A program made the position numbers and the translations under genes. A stretch of 44,631 bases of DNA from Planctomycetota bacterium (GTDB lineage Bacteria; Planctomycetota; UBA11346), in the NCBI GenBank assembly GCA_025055595.1, contig JANWWU010000093.1:1-44631 (forward strand), written 5' to 3'. Positions 9,797 through 19,222 of the stretch are shown here, one piece after another. Position 1 is the first letter of the stretch, and every line of letters begins with the position of its first letter. The notes below the pieces were generated by a model, which saw nothing but the letters and a program-made list of their open reading frames with translations, did not search any database and had not been told where the DNA came from.

Positions 9797-11081
9797 TCAG
9801 CACGGTGTCGCCGGGCTGCACGCGCGCGCAGACCCAGCCCAGGGCCTCGCGGCGATCGGCGACGGCATCGACCCCGCTGTCGCGCGCCAGGTCGGCGCTG
9901 CTGATGTCGCGCGTCACCGTGCCTCCGGCGTAGTAGATCGGCAGGTAGAGCCAGGCGTCCTGCGGGCGCAGCAGCTCGGGCAGCAGGCGCGCGAGGTCGG
10001 GCCGCAGCAGCTTCGCCGGTCCGTAGCCGTGCGGCTGGAAGAGGCAGAGGACGCGGTCGCTGGCGAGCTGGGCGGCGCGGACCGCGGCGGCGATCTTCGC
10101 CGGATTGTGCGCGTAGTCGTCGATCACCCGCACGCCGCCCTCGCTGAGGGCGACGATCTCGAAGCGCCGCGCGACGCCCGGCCAGCTGGCGAGCGCCGCG
10201 GCGGCGGCCGCGACATCGAGCGCGAGCGCATGGACGACGGCGAGCGCGGCGGCGGCGTTCGACAGCGTGTGCTCGCCGGGAACAGGCAGGTCGAGCGTCA
10301 GGTCGCGGCCGTCGATGCTGAGCACGCCGCGCGCGCGCTGCGGCCCGGCGCTGATCGGCTCGAGGAGCAGGTTCGCGCCGGCCGCCGCGCCGTAAGTCAG
10401 CTGCGGCCGTCCGGCGCAGGCGGCGCCGGCCAGCGGGCAGTCGGCGTTGACCAGCAGCGTGCGGCACTGCGCGGCGAACTGCGCGAACTGGCGCTGCAGG
10501 TCGTCGAGCTCGCCGTGGTCGCGGCTGATGTTGTGGACGACACCGATCGCCGGGTGGTAGCCGACGAGGGAGCCATCGCTCTCGCAGGCCTCGGCGATCA
10601 GCGGACCAGCGCGCGGACCGACGACGAGCAGGCCCGCCGTGCCCTCGCCGGCGAGCGCCGCGCCGCCGAGCACGCTCGCCGGCACGCCCAGGCAGCGCAG
10701 GATCCAGGCGAGCATGCCGACCACGCTGCTCTTGCCGGAGGTGCCGCTGACCGCCACCCCGGGCTGTGCGCGGTTGAGCAGCTCGGCGAGCAGCTCCGGC
10801 CGCGGCTGGCAGGGGATGCCGAGGGCGCGGGCGGCGCGCAGCTCCGCGGTCTCGGCCTCCACCGCCGAGGAATAGACGACCTGGCGCAGCTCGGCGGTGA
10901 TCGCGCGGCCGTCCTGTGGCCAGAGGCGGATGCCGGCGGCCTCCAGGGCAGCGCGGATCTCGCGGTTCTGGCCGGCATCGAAGCTGCGGTCCGAGCCCTG
11001 GACGCGCTCGCCCCAGGCGGCGAGCAGCCGCGCCAGGGGGTTCATGCCGGCGCCGGCGATGCCGCTGAAGTGGATGGTCAT
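9735..11081 (-). CDS. Mur ligase family protein, MurC/Mpl-like (UDP-N-acetylmuramate ligase)
   Basis: A 448-residue cytoplasmic ATP-dependent ligase with the three Mur domains. The N-terminal Rossmann part starts with His-Phe-Ser-Gly-Ile-Ala-Gly-Ala-Gly-Met, the UDP-MurNAc binding pattern of MurC and Mpl. The central ATPase has a P-loop Ser-Gly-Thr-Ser-Gly-Lys-Ser-Ser at 112-119, with Ser in place of the His seen in MurC. Asn-Ile-Ser-Arg-Asp-His follows near residue 188. The C-terminal domain has Val-Ile-Asp-Asp-Tyr-Ala-His-Asn-Pro. MurC adds L-alanine to UDP-MurNAc, while Mpl re-attaches a recycled tripeptide. The sequence alone does not decide between them. The gene is 37 bases downstream of the HNH gene on the same strand and overlaps the nth tail at its 3' end. 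Confidence 0.82.
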   Translation of the reverse strand: MTIHFSGIAGAGMNPLARLLAAWGERVQGSDRSFDAGQNREIRAALEAAGIRLWPQDGRAITAELRQVVYSSAVEAETAELRAARALGIPCQPRPELLAELLNRAQPGVAVSGTSGKSSVVGMLAWILRCLGVPASVLGGAALAGEGTAGLLVVGPRAGPLIAEACESDGSLVGYHPAIGVVHNISRDHGELDDLQRQFAQFAAQCRTLLVNADCPLAGAACAGRPQLTYGAAAGANLLLEPISAGPQRARGVLSIDGRDLTLDLPVPGEHTLSNAAAALAVVHALALDVAAAAAALASWPGVARRFEIVALSEGGVRVIDDYAHNPAKIAAAVRAAQLASDRVLCLFQPHGYGPAKLLRPDLARLLPELLRPQDAWLYLPIYYAGGTVTRDISSADLARDSGVDAVADRREALGWVCARVQPGDTVLIMGARDPTLPEFARALAAAL

Positions 11082-11118
11082 GCGGCGATGATCGGCGCGG
11101 AGGCGGCGGCGCCACCGC

Positions 11119-11697
11119 TCAGGCCGCGCGGCTGGCCCACAGCGAGATGCCGAGGCGGCGCAGGCAGTTGAGCCAGGTCGTCCGCTCGCGGGTGCGCACA
11201 GTCTTGAGCAGGCAGCGCAGCTTCTCGTCGTCGGTCAGCGGGCGCGGCGGCCGCAGCAGGTGCATGCCGGCCTCGGAGGGCGTGCGATCGCCCTTGCGCG
11301 CGTTGCAGGCGCGGCAGGCGGTCACGACGTTGGCCAGGGTGTCGGGTCCGCCGCGCGAGCGCGGGATGACATGGTCGCGGGTGCCGCTCTTCATGCTGAC
11401 GCGGGCCCCGCAGTACTGGCACGCGAAGTCGTCGCGGGTGAACACTGCCTGCTTGCTCGGCGCATCGAAGATCGCGTGGCGGCGGCGCGTGCGGACCAGG
11501 TAGCGCATGACGACCACCGCCGGCAGCGGGAACACGAGGTACTGGCTGCGCACGACCTCGGGGTAGGCCTCGAGCACCTCCGCCTTCCCGGCGACGACCA
11601 AGCCGAGGGCGTCGATCCACCGTTCGGCGATCGACAGATACCCATAGTCGGCATTGAGCACCAGGCAGCGCGACACCGTCGACTCGCAAGCCAGCAT
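11119..11697 (-). CDS. HNH endonuclease family protein
   Basis: A 192-residue protein. Residues 90-140 form an HNH/zinc module: Cys93-x2-Cys96, the catalytic-type Asp108-His109 with Pro-Arg-Ser-Arg-Gly-Gly, and Cys128-x2-Cys131 followed by Asn-Ala-Arg-Lys. Residues 1-85 are a conserved-looking N-terminal region (Leu-Asn-Ala-Asp-Tyr) common to a group of stand-alone chromosomal HNH proteins whose role is not settled. It has no intron or phage context here. It is divergent from the giant gene at 11774 and may lead a two-gene operon with the Mur ligase. Confidence 0.88.
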   Translation of the reverse strand: MLACESTVSRCLVLNADYGYLSIAERWIDALGLVVAGKAEVLEAYPEVVRSQYLVFPLPAVVVMRYLVRTRRRHAIFDAPSKQAVFTRDDFACQYCGARVSMKSGTRDHVIPRSRGGPDTLANVVTACRACNARKGDRTPSEAGMHLLRPPRPLTDDEKLRCLLKTVRTRERTTWLNCLRRLGISLWASRAA

Positions 11698-11773
11698 AAG
11701 CCAGCGGCGCCACAGGGAAGCAGAAGGCCGGGAGGCGCGATTGACCGGGAGGCTGATGATTTAGGGTGCCGCC

Positions 11774-14700
11774 ATGGGCTTTGCGGGCAACCTGCAGACC
11801 CTGGCGCTGCCCGAAGTGCTGCAGACCCTGCACCGCATCCAGGCGACGGGCGTCCTGCGCCTGGCGGCGCGCGACGGCGGCCGCGACCTGATCTTCTCCC
11901 AGGGCGAGCTGATCGGCGTCGCCTTCCGCCGCGGCGAGGAGAAGCAGGCGGTCCTGCGGCGCCTGATCCTCGACCGGCGCCTCGATGCCGCTGCCGCCGC
12001 CCAGATCTCCCAGACCGGGCGCGAGTCCCAGGTCCTGGCGCGCCTGATCGAGGGCGGCCTCATCGATGAGGCGACGGTGCGCGAGGCGATCCAGCGGCAA
12101 GCGGAGGAGGAGCTGCAGTCGCTGTTCACCTGGGACTACGCCGAGTTCGTGTTCCACGACGCCGGCGCCGGCGACCCCGAGATCGATGCCCTGGTCGAGC
12201 ATGCCCGCGCCGACGGCCTGGTGTTCAACATCCCCAGCATCCTGATGGAGTCGGCGCGGCGTCAGGACGAGTGGGAGCGCATTCGCCAGGCGCTGCCCGA
12301 TGGCGGCCTGGTGCTCGGCGCGAGCGCCGGGCGCGAGAGCGAGCTCGCGGCCGAGGCCGCGTCCTACCCCGGATCGGCGGTCGTGCCGCTGATCGATGCC
12401 GTCCGCTCGGTCGATGACATCGTCCGCGACTCGGTCGCCTCGCGCTTCGATGTCCTGGCCTGCCTCGCCGGCCTGCTGCAGCGCGGCCTGGTCGTCTCCC
12501 TCTCGCGCGACGACATCATCTACCATGCCGATTACCTCGCCGGCCAGGGCGATCATCGGCGAGCCAGCATCCTCTATCGCCGCGCGCTGGCGGTGCGGCC
12601 GCAGGACAGCGACACCGCGCGCAAGCTCGCCGAGACGCTCGCCAAGCTCGGCGACGCCCCGGAGGCGGCGGCGAGCTACGCGCAGCTGGCCCAGGGCGCT
12701 CTCGATCACGGCGACAGCGCGACCGCGGTCGCGCATGCGCGCAAGGCGGTGCAGCTGGCGCCGCGCGAGCCGGCGTGGCAGCGCACGCTGGCGCGCTGCC
12801 TGCTCGCGGTCGGCGGCGAGGAGGCGCGCAGCGAGGCGCTCGGCGCCTGGCTGCAGGCCGCCGAACTGTGGCAGGCCCAGGGGCATCTCGAGGACGCGCG
12901 CCGCGCCTGCCTCGAGGTCCTCGAGCTCGATGGCGCCAACGAGCCGGCGCGGCGCCAGCTGGCGCGCCTGCGCGCCGCCACCCAGCGCGAGGCGGTGCCG
13001 GCGGAGGCCGTCGACTGCGTGCGCTGCGGGCATCGCAACCGCCGCGACGACGCGCACTGCACGCGCTGCCGCACGCCGCTGGCCCTGACCTGCCTCGCCT
13101 GCGGCCGCCAGGTCGGCGTCTCGGACGCGGTCTGCCTCTACTGCGGGGCCGATCCGCACCGCCCGCCGGCGTCGACCGCGCAGCGCGGGCCGGCGACGAC
13201 GCGGTTGGCCAACCCCGAGAAGGTGCGGCCGGGCGCGATTGCCGGCGGGGCGCAGGCGGTGCGCGACCAGCTGGCGGCGATGGTCGCGGCGGCGCGCGCC
13301 AAGGAGGCGGCGGAGGACTGGGAAGGGGCGCTCGCGGCCTGGCGCGAGCTCGCCAAGATCCAGGTCGACAACGCCGATCTGCATGCGCACATCCGGCGCC
13401 TCGAGGGCCTGGCGCACGACGCCTTCGTCGAGCGCACGATCGAGGAAGGCCACCAGCTGCGCCGCGTGCGGCGCTACTGGTCGGCGATCCGGCGCTACCG
13501 CGCGGCCCTGCGCTCGATGGCCAGCGATGATCCGCGCGTGCCGCGTCTGCAGGAGATCCTGGCGGCGACGACGCGCGTCGCGCAGCGCATCGCGCTGGTC
13601 TATGCCGCGGCGCTGCTCGTCATCGTCATCGGGGCCGGCATCGCGCTGCGGCCCTGGCTGGTGCAGCGGCGCTTCGCCGCCGAGCTGGCGCAGCTTGCCG
13701 AGCGCCTGGCGGCGGCCGCGGAAGACGGCGCGGCGCTGGCCGCGCTGCGTCCGGAGCTCGAGCAGCTCGGTGCGCGCATCGAGCAGCTCGGGGAGAGTCC
13801 GCGCTGGCGCGCCCTGCGCACGCGCGCCCTGGAGCTGGCGGGAGAGCACGCCGTCGCCTGGCAGCGCGCGGCCTCGCGGGCGCTGGCCCAGGTCGAGACC
13901 GCGATCGATCACGGCGACCTCAAGCGCGCGCGCGACCTGCTCAGCGCCTACCATGCCCTCTATCACGACCGCTCGCCGCGTGCGCAGCAGGCGGCGGCGC
14001 GCCTCGAGGAGGCGCAACGCCGGCGCGACGAGCTCAATGCCCGCATCCAGGAGGCGCCGCGCTTCCTCGCCGCCGCCGAGGCCGAGGAGCGCGGCGGCCG
14101 CCTCGGGGCTGCGCTCGCCGCCTACCGGACCCTGGTCGAGAGCCCGAATGTCGAGGTCGCGCAGCAGGCCGCGGCCGCCGTCGCGCGGCTGGCGCCGCAG
14201 GCCGATGCCGTCGCCAAGCGCGTCGAGGACGCCCTGCTGCAGGCTGAAGCGCTGCGCGCCAGCGACCTGCAGCGCGCCGACGCTGTGCTGGCGGCGGTGG
14301 CGGACGAGGCCGCGGTGTGGGGGCTCGGCGCGCGCGTGCACAACGCGCGCACGGCGATCGCCGCCACCCTCGCCGAGGCGCGCAGCGAGGCGCTGCGCCT
14401 GACCGCCGATGCCTCGGCCGAGCGCCTGCGCGAGTTCCTCCATCGCTTCCCCGGGGCCCCGGAGGCGGTCGCGGTGCGGCAGCGGCTCGATGCCCTGCTG
14501 CGCGCCGAGGAGGCCCGGCAGCAGGCGCTCGCCCGCTATCGCCAGTTCCTCGAGCGCGAGCAGTGGGAGCAGGCGTGGCAAGCCGGGCGCGATCTGTTGG
14601 CCGGCTACGGGGCGCAGGTCGGGGACCTCGAGCTGCCGCTCTGCCTCGAGTCGCGACCGCCCGCCGAGGTCAGCCTCGATGGCCGGGTGCTCGGCACGAC

Positions 14701-15805
14701 CCCGCTGGTGCTGCGCTACCGCCCCGGGCAGCGCGGCGAGCTGCTGCTGCGCGCCCCCGGCTTCCAGCCGCAGCGGCTGCGCCTGGAGCAGGCGAGCGCC
14801 GAGTGGCGCGCGGTGGTCGCCTTGACGCGGCAGACGCTGTGGCAGACCGTGCTCGGCCGCGTCCCCATCGAGCTGGTCCCTTACGGCGAACGCGGCTGCC
14901 TGATCGTCGCCCAAGACGGCGTCTTCTGCCTCGATGAACGCGGCCAGGTGCGCTGGCAGACCGCGCTCGGCGGCGATGAGCTGGCGGCGCGCGAGCGCAG
15001 CGACAGCGTCGCCGTCCTGCCCGAGGGCGGGGCGGTGATCGCCCTGCCCGGCGGCGGCGTCGCGGTCCTCGATGCGACGGGCGCTGTCCGTCAGCGCCTC
15101 GCTACCCAGCGCGCGGTGCGCGGCCGGCCGGCAGTCTACAGCAACGATGTGCTCGGCGCGCACACGCGCTTCGCCTTCGCGGCGGAGAGTCTCAGCAGCG
15201 GCGTGCCCGGCCGCGAGCTGCGCACGCTGCCGCTGCCGGCGCCGGCGATCGCCGGGCCGCTGCCCTGGCCGGCGGGCCTCGATCGCTGGCTGATCGTCGG
15301 CGACAGCCGAGGGCGGCTGCTCGCCTTCGAAGAGTCCTCGCGCCGCCTGGCTTGGGAGCTCGACTTGCAGGCTGTCGATATCGGCCGCCTGGTGCCCGTG
15401 CCGGACGGCCTGGTGACGATCCAGGATGGCACCCGGCTGGTCGCGATCGCGCTCGCGAGTAGCGGCGCCACCCTGCGCTGGTCGCTGCTGCTGCCGGCTC
15501 CCGCCGTCGGGGCCCCGGCGCTGCACCGCGATCAGCTGCTGGTCGCCGCCGGCAGCCAGCTGCTGCGCTATGGCTTGGACGGGACCCCGCGAACGGCGTG
15601 GCCGCTGCCGGCGCCGGCCGCCACCGCGGTCGCCGCCGAGGGCGGCGTCATCGCGCTCGCCGATGCCGAGGGGCGGCTGCATGTCTTCACTGACGAGGGG
15701 CCGCGCTGGTCGACGGCTCTTCCGGCGCGCGCCGTCGCGCTGGCCGTCGTCGGGCACATCCTCGTCGCCGACGCCGCCGGCACGGTCAGCGCCTTCGCGC
15801 CGTGA
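11774..15805 (+). CDS. Giant membrane protein: DUF4388 domain, TPR-like repeats, two zinc ribbons, one membrane helix, coiled coil, PEGA domain, propeller-like end
   Basis: 1343 residues. Residues 1-130 match the DUF4388/PATAN pattern (Gly-Asn-Leu-Gln-Thr-Leu at 5-10, Gly-Val-Leu-Arg-Leu, then Phe-Ser-Gln-Gly-Glu-Leu-Ile-Gly-Val-Ala). About 245-400 are TPR-like helices. 413-461 hold four Cys-x2-Cys pairs, so two zinc ribbons. 605-631 are the only clear membrane helix. 635-950 are Ala/Glu/Arg-rich coiled coil. 951-1003 are a PEGA domain (Val-Leu-Gly-Thr-Thr-Pro-Leu-Val-Leu). 1020-1343 have repeated Val/Leu/Trp strands like a PQQ/BamB propeller. The ribbons would be cytoplasmic and the propeller outside. 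DUF4388 proteins often belong to signalling or motility systems. Placement ahead of a paralogue, cheA and cheW suggests a sensory or scaffold role (inference). Confidence 0.75.
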   Translation: MGFAGNLQTLALPEVLQTLHRIQATGVLRLAARDGGRDLIFSQGELIGVAFRRGEEKQAVLRRLILDRRLDAAAAAQISQTGRESQVLARLIEGGLIDEATVREAIQRQAEEELQSLFTWDYAEFVFHDAGAGDPEIDALVEHARADGLVFNIPSILMESARRQDEWERIRQALPDGGLVLGASAGRESELAAEAASYPGSAVVPLIDAVRSVDDIVRDSVASRFDVLACLAGLLQRGLVVSLSRDDIIYHADYLAGQGDHRRASILYRRALAVRPQDSDTARKLAETLAKLGDAPEAAASYAQLAQGALDHGDSATAVAHARKAVQLAPREPAWQRTLARCLLAVGGEEARSEALGAWLQAAELWQAQGHLEDARRACLEVLELDGANEPARRQLARLRAATQREAVPAEAVDCVRCGHRNRRDDAHCTRCRTPLALTCLACGRQVGVSDAVCLYCGADPHRPPASTAQRGPATTRLANPEKVRPGAIAGGAQAVRDQLAAMVAAARAKEAAEDWEGALAAWRELAKIQVDNADLHAHIRRLEGLAHDAFVERTIEEGHQLRRVRRYWSAIRRYRAALRSMASDDPRVPRLQEILAATTRVAQRIALVYAAALLVIVIGAGIALRPWLVQRRFAAELAQLAERLAAAAEDGAALAALRPELEQLGARIEQLGESPRWRALRTRALELAGEHAVAWQRAASRALAQVETAIDHGDLKRARDLLSAYHALYHDRSPRAQQAAARLEEAQRRRDELNARIQEAPRFLAAAEAEERGGRLGAALAAYRTLVESPNVEVAQQAAAAVARLAPQADAVAKRVEDALLQAEALRASDLQRADAVLAAVADEAAVWGLGARVHNARTAIAATLAEARSEALRLTADASAERLREFLHRFPGAPEAVAVRQRLDALLRAEEARQQALARYRQFLEREQWEQAWQAGRDLLAGYGAQVGDLELPLCLESRPPAEVSLDGRVLGTTPLVLRYRPGQRGELLLRAPGFQPQRLRLEQASAEWRAVVALTRQTLWQTVLGRVPIELVPYGERGCLIVAQDGVFCLDERGQVRWQTALGGDELAARERSDSVAVLPEGGAVIALPGGGVAVLDATGAVRQRLATQRAVRGRPAVYSNDVLGAHTRFAFAAESLSSGVPGRELRTLPLPAPAIAGPLPWPAGLDRWLIVGDSRGRLLAFEESSRRLAWELDLQAVDIGRLVPVPDGLVTIQDGTRLVAIALASSGATLRWSLLLPAPAVGAPALHRDQLLVAAGSQLLRYGLDGTPRTAWPLPAPAATAVAAEGGVIALADAEGRLHVFTDEGPRWSTALPARAVALAVVGHILVADAAGTVSAFAP

Positions 15806-15838
15806 GCGCGTCATGGCGCGAGCGACGCCTGCGCTAGG

Positions 15839-15857
15839 CTCCCCGCCAAGCGGGGAG
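15839..15857 (+). promoter_or_regulatory. Leader hairpin that partly covers the ribosome binding site of the second giant gene
   Basis: CTCCCCGC and GCGGGGAG pair perfectly over 8 bases around a 3-base loop (CAA). The right arm runs into the purine-rich Shine-Dalgarno stretch GGGGAGAGGAG that ends 10 bases before the ATG at 15872. Folding would occupy part of the ribosome site, so the hairpin may tune the ratio of the two giant proteins. There is no T-run, so it is not an intrinsic terminator. Confidence 0.45.
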
Positions 15858-15871
15858 AGGAGCGCCGGCAC

Positions 15872-18800
15872 ATGCAGCACCTCGATGCCAAACTCGTCGA
15901 GCACCTGCACGCCCTGCATCGCCAACGCGCGACCGGCCTCCTGCTCGCCTCGACGATCGACAGCACGATCGGCATCTGCCTGGTCGAGGGCGAGGTGCTC
16001 GCGGTCGACATCGGCAGCGCGATCGATGCCGCCTTCCTCGAGATGTGCCTGGTGCATCACAAGATCGATGCCCAGGCGCAGGCCGAGGCGCAGGCGGCGC
16101 TGGCGGCCGGGCAGCCGGTGCGCGCCTGGCTGCTCGAGCGGCAGCTGATCAGCGAGGCCGAGGTCGAGCAGATGCTCTACGCGGTGGCCGAAGACGCGTT
16201 GATGCGCGCCCTCTGCGGTCCCTGCCTCAACCGCGTGTTCCACCCCGGCGTGCTGCCGGAGCAGATGGCGCTCGACCGCACCGCGCTGCGCACGCGCATC
16301 GGCGTCGAGCCGCTGATCCGCGGCGCCGCGCAGTCGATCCAGGAGCGCCTCGCGGTCGCGACCGAGGTCGGGGGACCGGACGCGGTCTTCGCCCTCGCTG
16401 AAGGCGGCGAGGCGGTGCAGCTCAGCGACTATGAGAAGCTCGTCCTGAACTTCATCGACGGCAAGACGACGCTCGGGCAGATCGCGATCGCCTGCCGCGA
16501 CAGCGACGCCAACCTCGGCCGCGTCTTCCGCGCCCTGCTAGCCAAGCGCGTCGTCCAGCGCGTGCGGCTCGGCAGCGCTCCGCAACGCGCGGCGGCGACG
16601 GCGGCGGCGCCAGCAGCGCGGGGGGCGGCGCCAGCGCCCACGGCGCCGCGCGAAGCCAGCGCGGTGCGGCGCTGGGTGCGCAGCGGCCTGGTGGCGCTGC
16701 TGCTGCTGGCCGTCGCCATCGCTGCGCTCGTCGTCGATTATGAGCGCCGCCGCAGCCGGCTCGCCGAGGATGAACGTGCTGTGCTGGCATTGATCAGCGC
16801 CCGGTCCTGGGCGGCGGCGCAGGAAGCGGTCGCGCGGCTGCGCCACGAGGCAGGCAACGACCTCGCGGCCCTGCGCCAGGTCGACGCCCTGGCGCAGGCC
16901 GTCGAGACGGGGATGCTGCAGGAGCGGCAGCGCATCGCGCGTTTGATCGACGAGGGCGCGTGGGACGAGGCGCGGCGCGCCCTTGCTGCCTTGCCCGATG
17001 CGGAGGACTTGCAGCAGCGGCTGCAGGCCGAGGAGAGCGAGGAGCGGGCGGCGGCCCAGGCCTTGGCCGACGCTGTGCGCACGCGTCTCAACGGCAACGA
17101 TGTCGTCGGCGCCCTGGCCCTGCTCGATGGGCAGGAGGAGCGGCGCAGCCGATTGGCGCGCGCGCTTGTCGCCGCCTGGCGCGAGCGCACCTGGCAGCAG
17201 CTGCAGGATCCGGCGCAGCCGATGCCGGCGCGCTTGGCGGCGCTCGCCGCCCTGCGCCTCGCCCGCCCCGACGAGGCGCTGTCCTGGCAGCTCGTCGCGT
17301 TCGAGCAGCGCCTGAGCGGCCAACTCGAGGAGCTGGTCGCGGCGCTGCGGCGCTGCCAGGAGCAGGCGCGCAGCGGTGCCTATGAGGAAGCGGAGCGGGA
17401 GCTCGCCGGGCTGCTGGCGCAGCCGGTGCAGGTGGCGGCGGTCGACGAGGCGCGAGCGGAGGCCCTGGTCGCGATCGCGCGCGTGCGCGCCGACGCCGAG
17501 GCGGTGCGCGCCCAGGCTTTGGCGGCGCTCGCCGATCCCCAGGGCGACCTCGTCGCGGCGCAGCGCGAACTCGAACGCCTCGTGCAGCGCTATCCGCAGC
17601 TCAGCGGCGGCGAGCGCTGGCAGCGGCTGCAGGCGGCGATCGCGGCCTGCCAAGATAGCGGGGCGCTCGCCGAGCGCGCCGCCGCCGCGGAGCAGGCGGC
17701 GCAGCAGGCGCAGGACATGCCGGAGCTCGCCGCAGCCCTCCAGCAGCGGGCGACCGCGCTGCACGAGCGCGAGCGCCAGGCGCGCCGCGCGCTCGAGACC
17801 GCGCGCTTTCATGCGCGGCGCGGCGAATGGACCGCGGCGCAGGCGATGATCGATGATCTGATCACCGAGCCACTGTTTCGCGACACCGCCGCGCGCCTCG
17901 AAGCACTGGCCGAGCGCGAGGCGATCCGTCAGGCGGTGCAGCGCCAGCAGCAGCTGCGCGCGCGGCTGCTGCAGGCGGTCAGCGCCGACGACATCGCGCA
18001 AGCCCTCGCGATCGGACGCGAGCTCGGCCTCGAGCGTTTGCCGCTGGTCGTGCTCAGCGTGCCGGCCGGTGCGGAAGTCGTGCGCAGCGATGGCACGGTG
18101 CTCGGCACGACCCCGCTGGTGCTCGATCTGCCGGCGGATGCGCGGGCCGAGCTCGTCCTCAGCGTGCGCGCCCCAGGCTATCGCGAGGCGACGCTGCGCG
18201 GCGAGCGGGCGGACGGCGGCTGGCGGTTGTTCGCCCGCCTGCAGCGACAGCCGCTGCTCGCCCTGCGCTTGCCGCATCCGCTGACCGCGACGCCCGCCGT
18301 CGTCGATGGTCGGCTGTGGCTCGCCGATCACGCACGCGCCGTCGTCCTCGCCGAGCCGCAGCCGGCGGCCCTGCGCACCTACCCCTTCCCCGCGGCGCTG
18401 CCGACGCCGCCGACGGCGCCCGCGCGCGCGCTCGCCGACGGGGCAGTGCTGTTGACGACGCGCGATGGGATGGCGCTGCGCATCGCCGAGGAGCGCGTCG
18501 AACGGCTGCCGCTGGTCGCCGGCAGCGAGTTCGCTGTCCTTGTCCAGCGCAGCGAGTACATCCTCGATCGTGAGCTGTGGATCGTCGCCGACGGCGAGGG
18601 GCGCCTGCGCGCCGGCCGGCGCGGCAGCGCCCAGGCGCTGTGGCAGACGGCGCCCGGTGCGCCCTGGGCCTGCGCGCCGCTGCAAGCCTCCGACCAGCGG
18701 CTCGTGACCGTGCGGCGCGATGGCCGCGCCGAATCCTGGAGCCCCGACGACGGCCGCTTGCTGGCGGCGGCGCAGACCGGCGAGCCGGTGATCGCCGCCT

Positions 18801-19183
18801 GGCACGAGGGAGCGGCGATCGTCGGCGTCGGCGCCCGGCAGCGCTGGCGCTGGGATGGCCGCGAGCTCGAGCGTCAGCCGCTCGCTGCCCCCTGCATCGC
18901 CGCCGGTCCGGGAGCCCTGATCACCGATGACGGCGAGGTCCTGCGCCTGACCGCAGAGGGTCCCCGCGTCCTCGGCCGGCTCGAGCTGCGCCAGCTTGCC
19001 GGCGCCGGGGTGCTGGCCTGGGGCGAGCACGTCGTCGTCCACCGCGGGTCGCTGCTCGACATCGTCGGCCCGCGCCCCTTCCGGCACCAGGCCGAGGGCA
19101 GCGTGCTGCTGCCGCCGGTGATCTGGGACGGCCGGCTGGTCGCCGCCTCGCTCGACGGCGAGCTGTGGATCTGGAATCCGTGA
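15872..19183 (+). CDS. Giant membrane protein, paralogue of the preceding gene: DUF4388-like N-terminus, one membrane helix, coiled coil, PEGA domain, propeller-like end
   Basis: 1103 residues. Residues 1-230 resemble a divergent DUF4388-type domain (Ala-Thr-Gly-Leu-Leu-Leu, then Val-Glu-Gly-Glu-Val-Leu-Ala-Val-Asp), followed by a winged-helix-like segment (Ile-Asp-Gly-Lys-Thr-Thr-Leu-Gly-Gln-Ile). An Ala/Pro linker leads to the single membrane helix at 268-290. Residues 295-725 are very Ala/Glu/Arg/Gln-rich and likely coiled coil. A PEGA domain spans 726-778 and shares Val-Leu-Gly-Thr-Thr-Pro-Leu-Val-Leu with its neighbour. Residues 790-1103 look like a propeller of short strands with Trp. 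It lacks the TPR and zinc ribbons of the upstream gene, so it is a trimmed or diverged duplicate. It sits 66 bases after the first giant gene and 39 before cheA. Confidence 0.72.
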   Translation: MQHLDAKLVEHLHALHRQRATGLLLASTIDSTIGICLVEGEVLAVDIGSAIDAAFLEMCLVHHKIDAQAQAEAQAALAAGQPVRAWLLERQLISEAEVEQMLYAVAEDALMRALCGPCLNRVFHPGVLPEQMALDRTALRTRIGVEPLIRGAAQSIQERLAVATEVGGPDAVFALAEGGEAVQLSDYEKLVLNFIDGKTTLGQIAIACRDSDANLGRVFRALLAKRVVQRVRLGSAPQRAAATAAAPAARGAAPAPTAPREASAVRRWVRSGLVALLLLAVAIAALVVDYERRRSRLAEDERAVLALISARSWAAAQEAVARLRHEAGNDLAALRQVDALAQAVETGMLQERQRIARLIDEGAWDEARRALAALPDAEDLQQRLQAEESEERAAAQALADAVRTRLNGNDVVGALALLDGQEERRSRLARALVAAWRERTWQQLQDPAQPMPARLAALAALRLARPDEALSWQLVAFEQRLSGQLEELVAALRRCQEQARSGAYEEAERELAGLLAQPVQVAAVDEARAEALVAIARVRADAEAVRAQALAALADPQGDLVAAQRELERLVQRYPQLSGGERWQRLQAAIAACQDSGALAERAAAAEQAAQQAQDMPELAAALQQRATALHERERQARRALETARFHARRGEWTAAQAMIDDLITEPLFRDTAARLEALAEREAIRQAVQRQQQLRARLLQAVSADDIAQALAIGRELGLERLPLVVLSVPAGAEVVRSDGTVLGTTPLVLDLPADARAELVLSVRAPGYREATLRGERADGGWRLFARLQRQPLLALRLPHPLTATPAVVDGRLWLADHARAVVLAEPQPAALRTYPFPAALPTPPTAPARALADGAVLLTTRDGMALRIAEERVERLPLVAGSEFAVLVQRSEYILDRELWIVADGEGRLRAGRRGSAQALWQTAPGAPWACAPLQASDQRLVTVRRDGRAESWSPDDGRLLAAAQTGEPVIAAWHEGAAIVGVGARQRWRWDGRELERQPLAAPCIAAGPGALITDDGEVLRLTAEGPRVLGRLELRQLAGAGVLAWGEHVVVHRGSLLDIVGPRPFRHQAEGSVLLPPVIWDGRLVAASLDGELWIWNP

Positions 19184-19222
19184 CGAGACTTATAGAGTAT
19201 CTGTTAGACCTGTGAGGGGCGC

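Noticed and set aside
11741..11774. Leaderless transcript of the first giant gene from TTGACC...TAGGGT
   Set aside because: The spacer is only 15 bases, and AGGGTG can equally be a ribosome site 5 bases from the ATG, so the start cannot be decided by eye.
11078..16243. A 1721-residue open frame on the minus strand
   Set aside because: It is antisense to the first giant gene and the HNH gene. Its product is a low-complexity Arg/Ala/Gly/Gln string with no domain. GC-rich codon structure keeps this frame open by chance.
16538..19087. A 849-residue minus-strand frame opposite the second giant gene
   Set aside because: Same kind of shadow: low-complexity composition, no ribosome site, and the plus-strand gene has clear domains.
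19185..19212. AT-rich patch TATAGAGTATCTGTTAG as a cheA promoter
   Set aside because: A TATAGA box can be read, but no -35 at 16-18 bases is convincing, so it is not listed as a feature.
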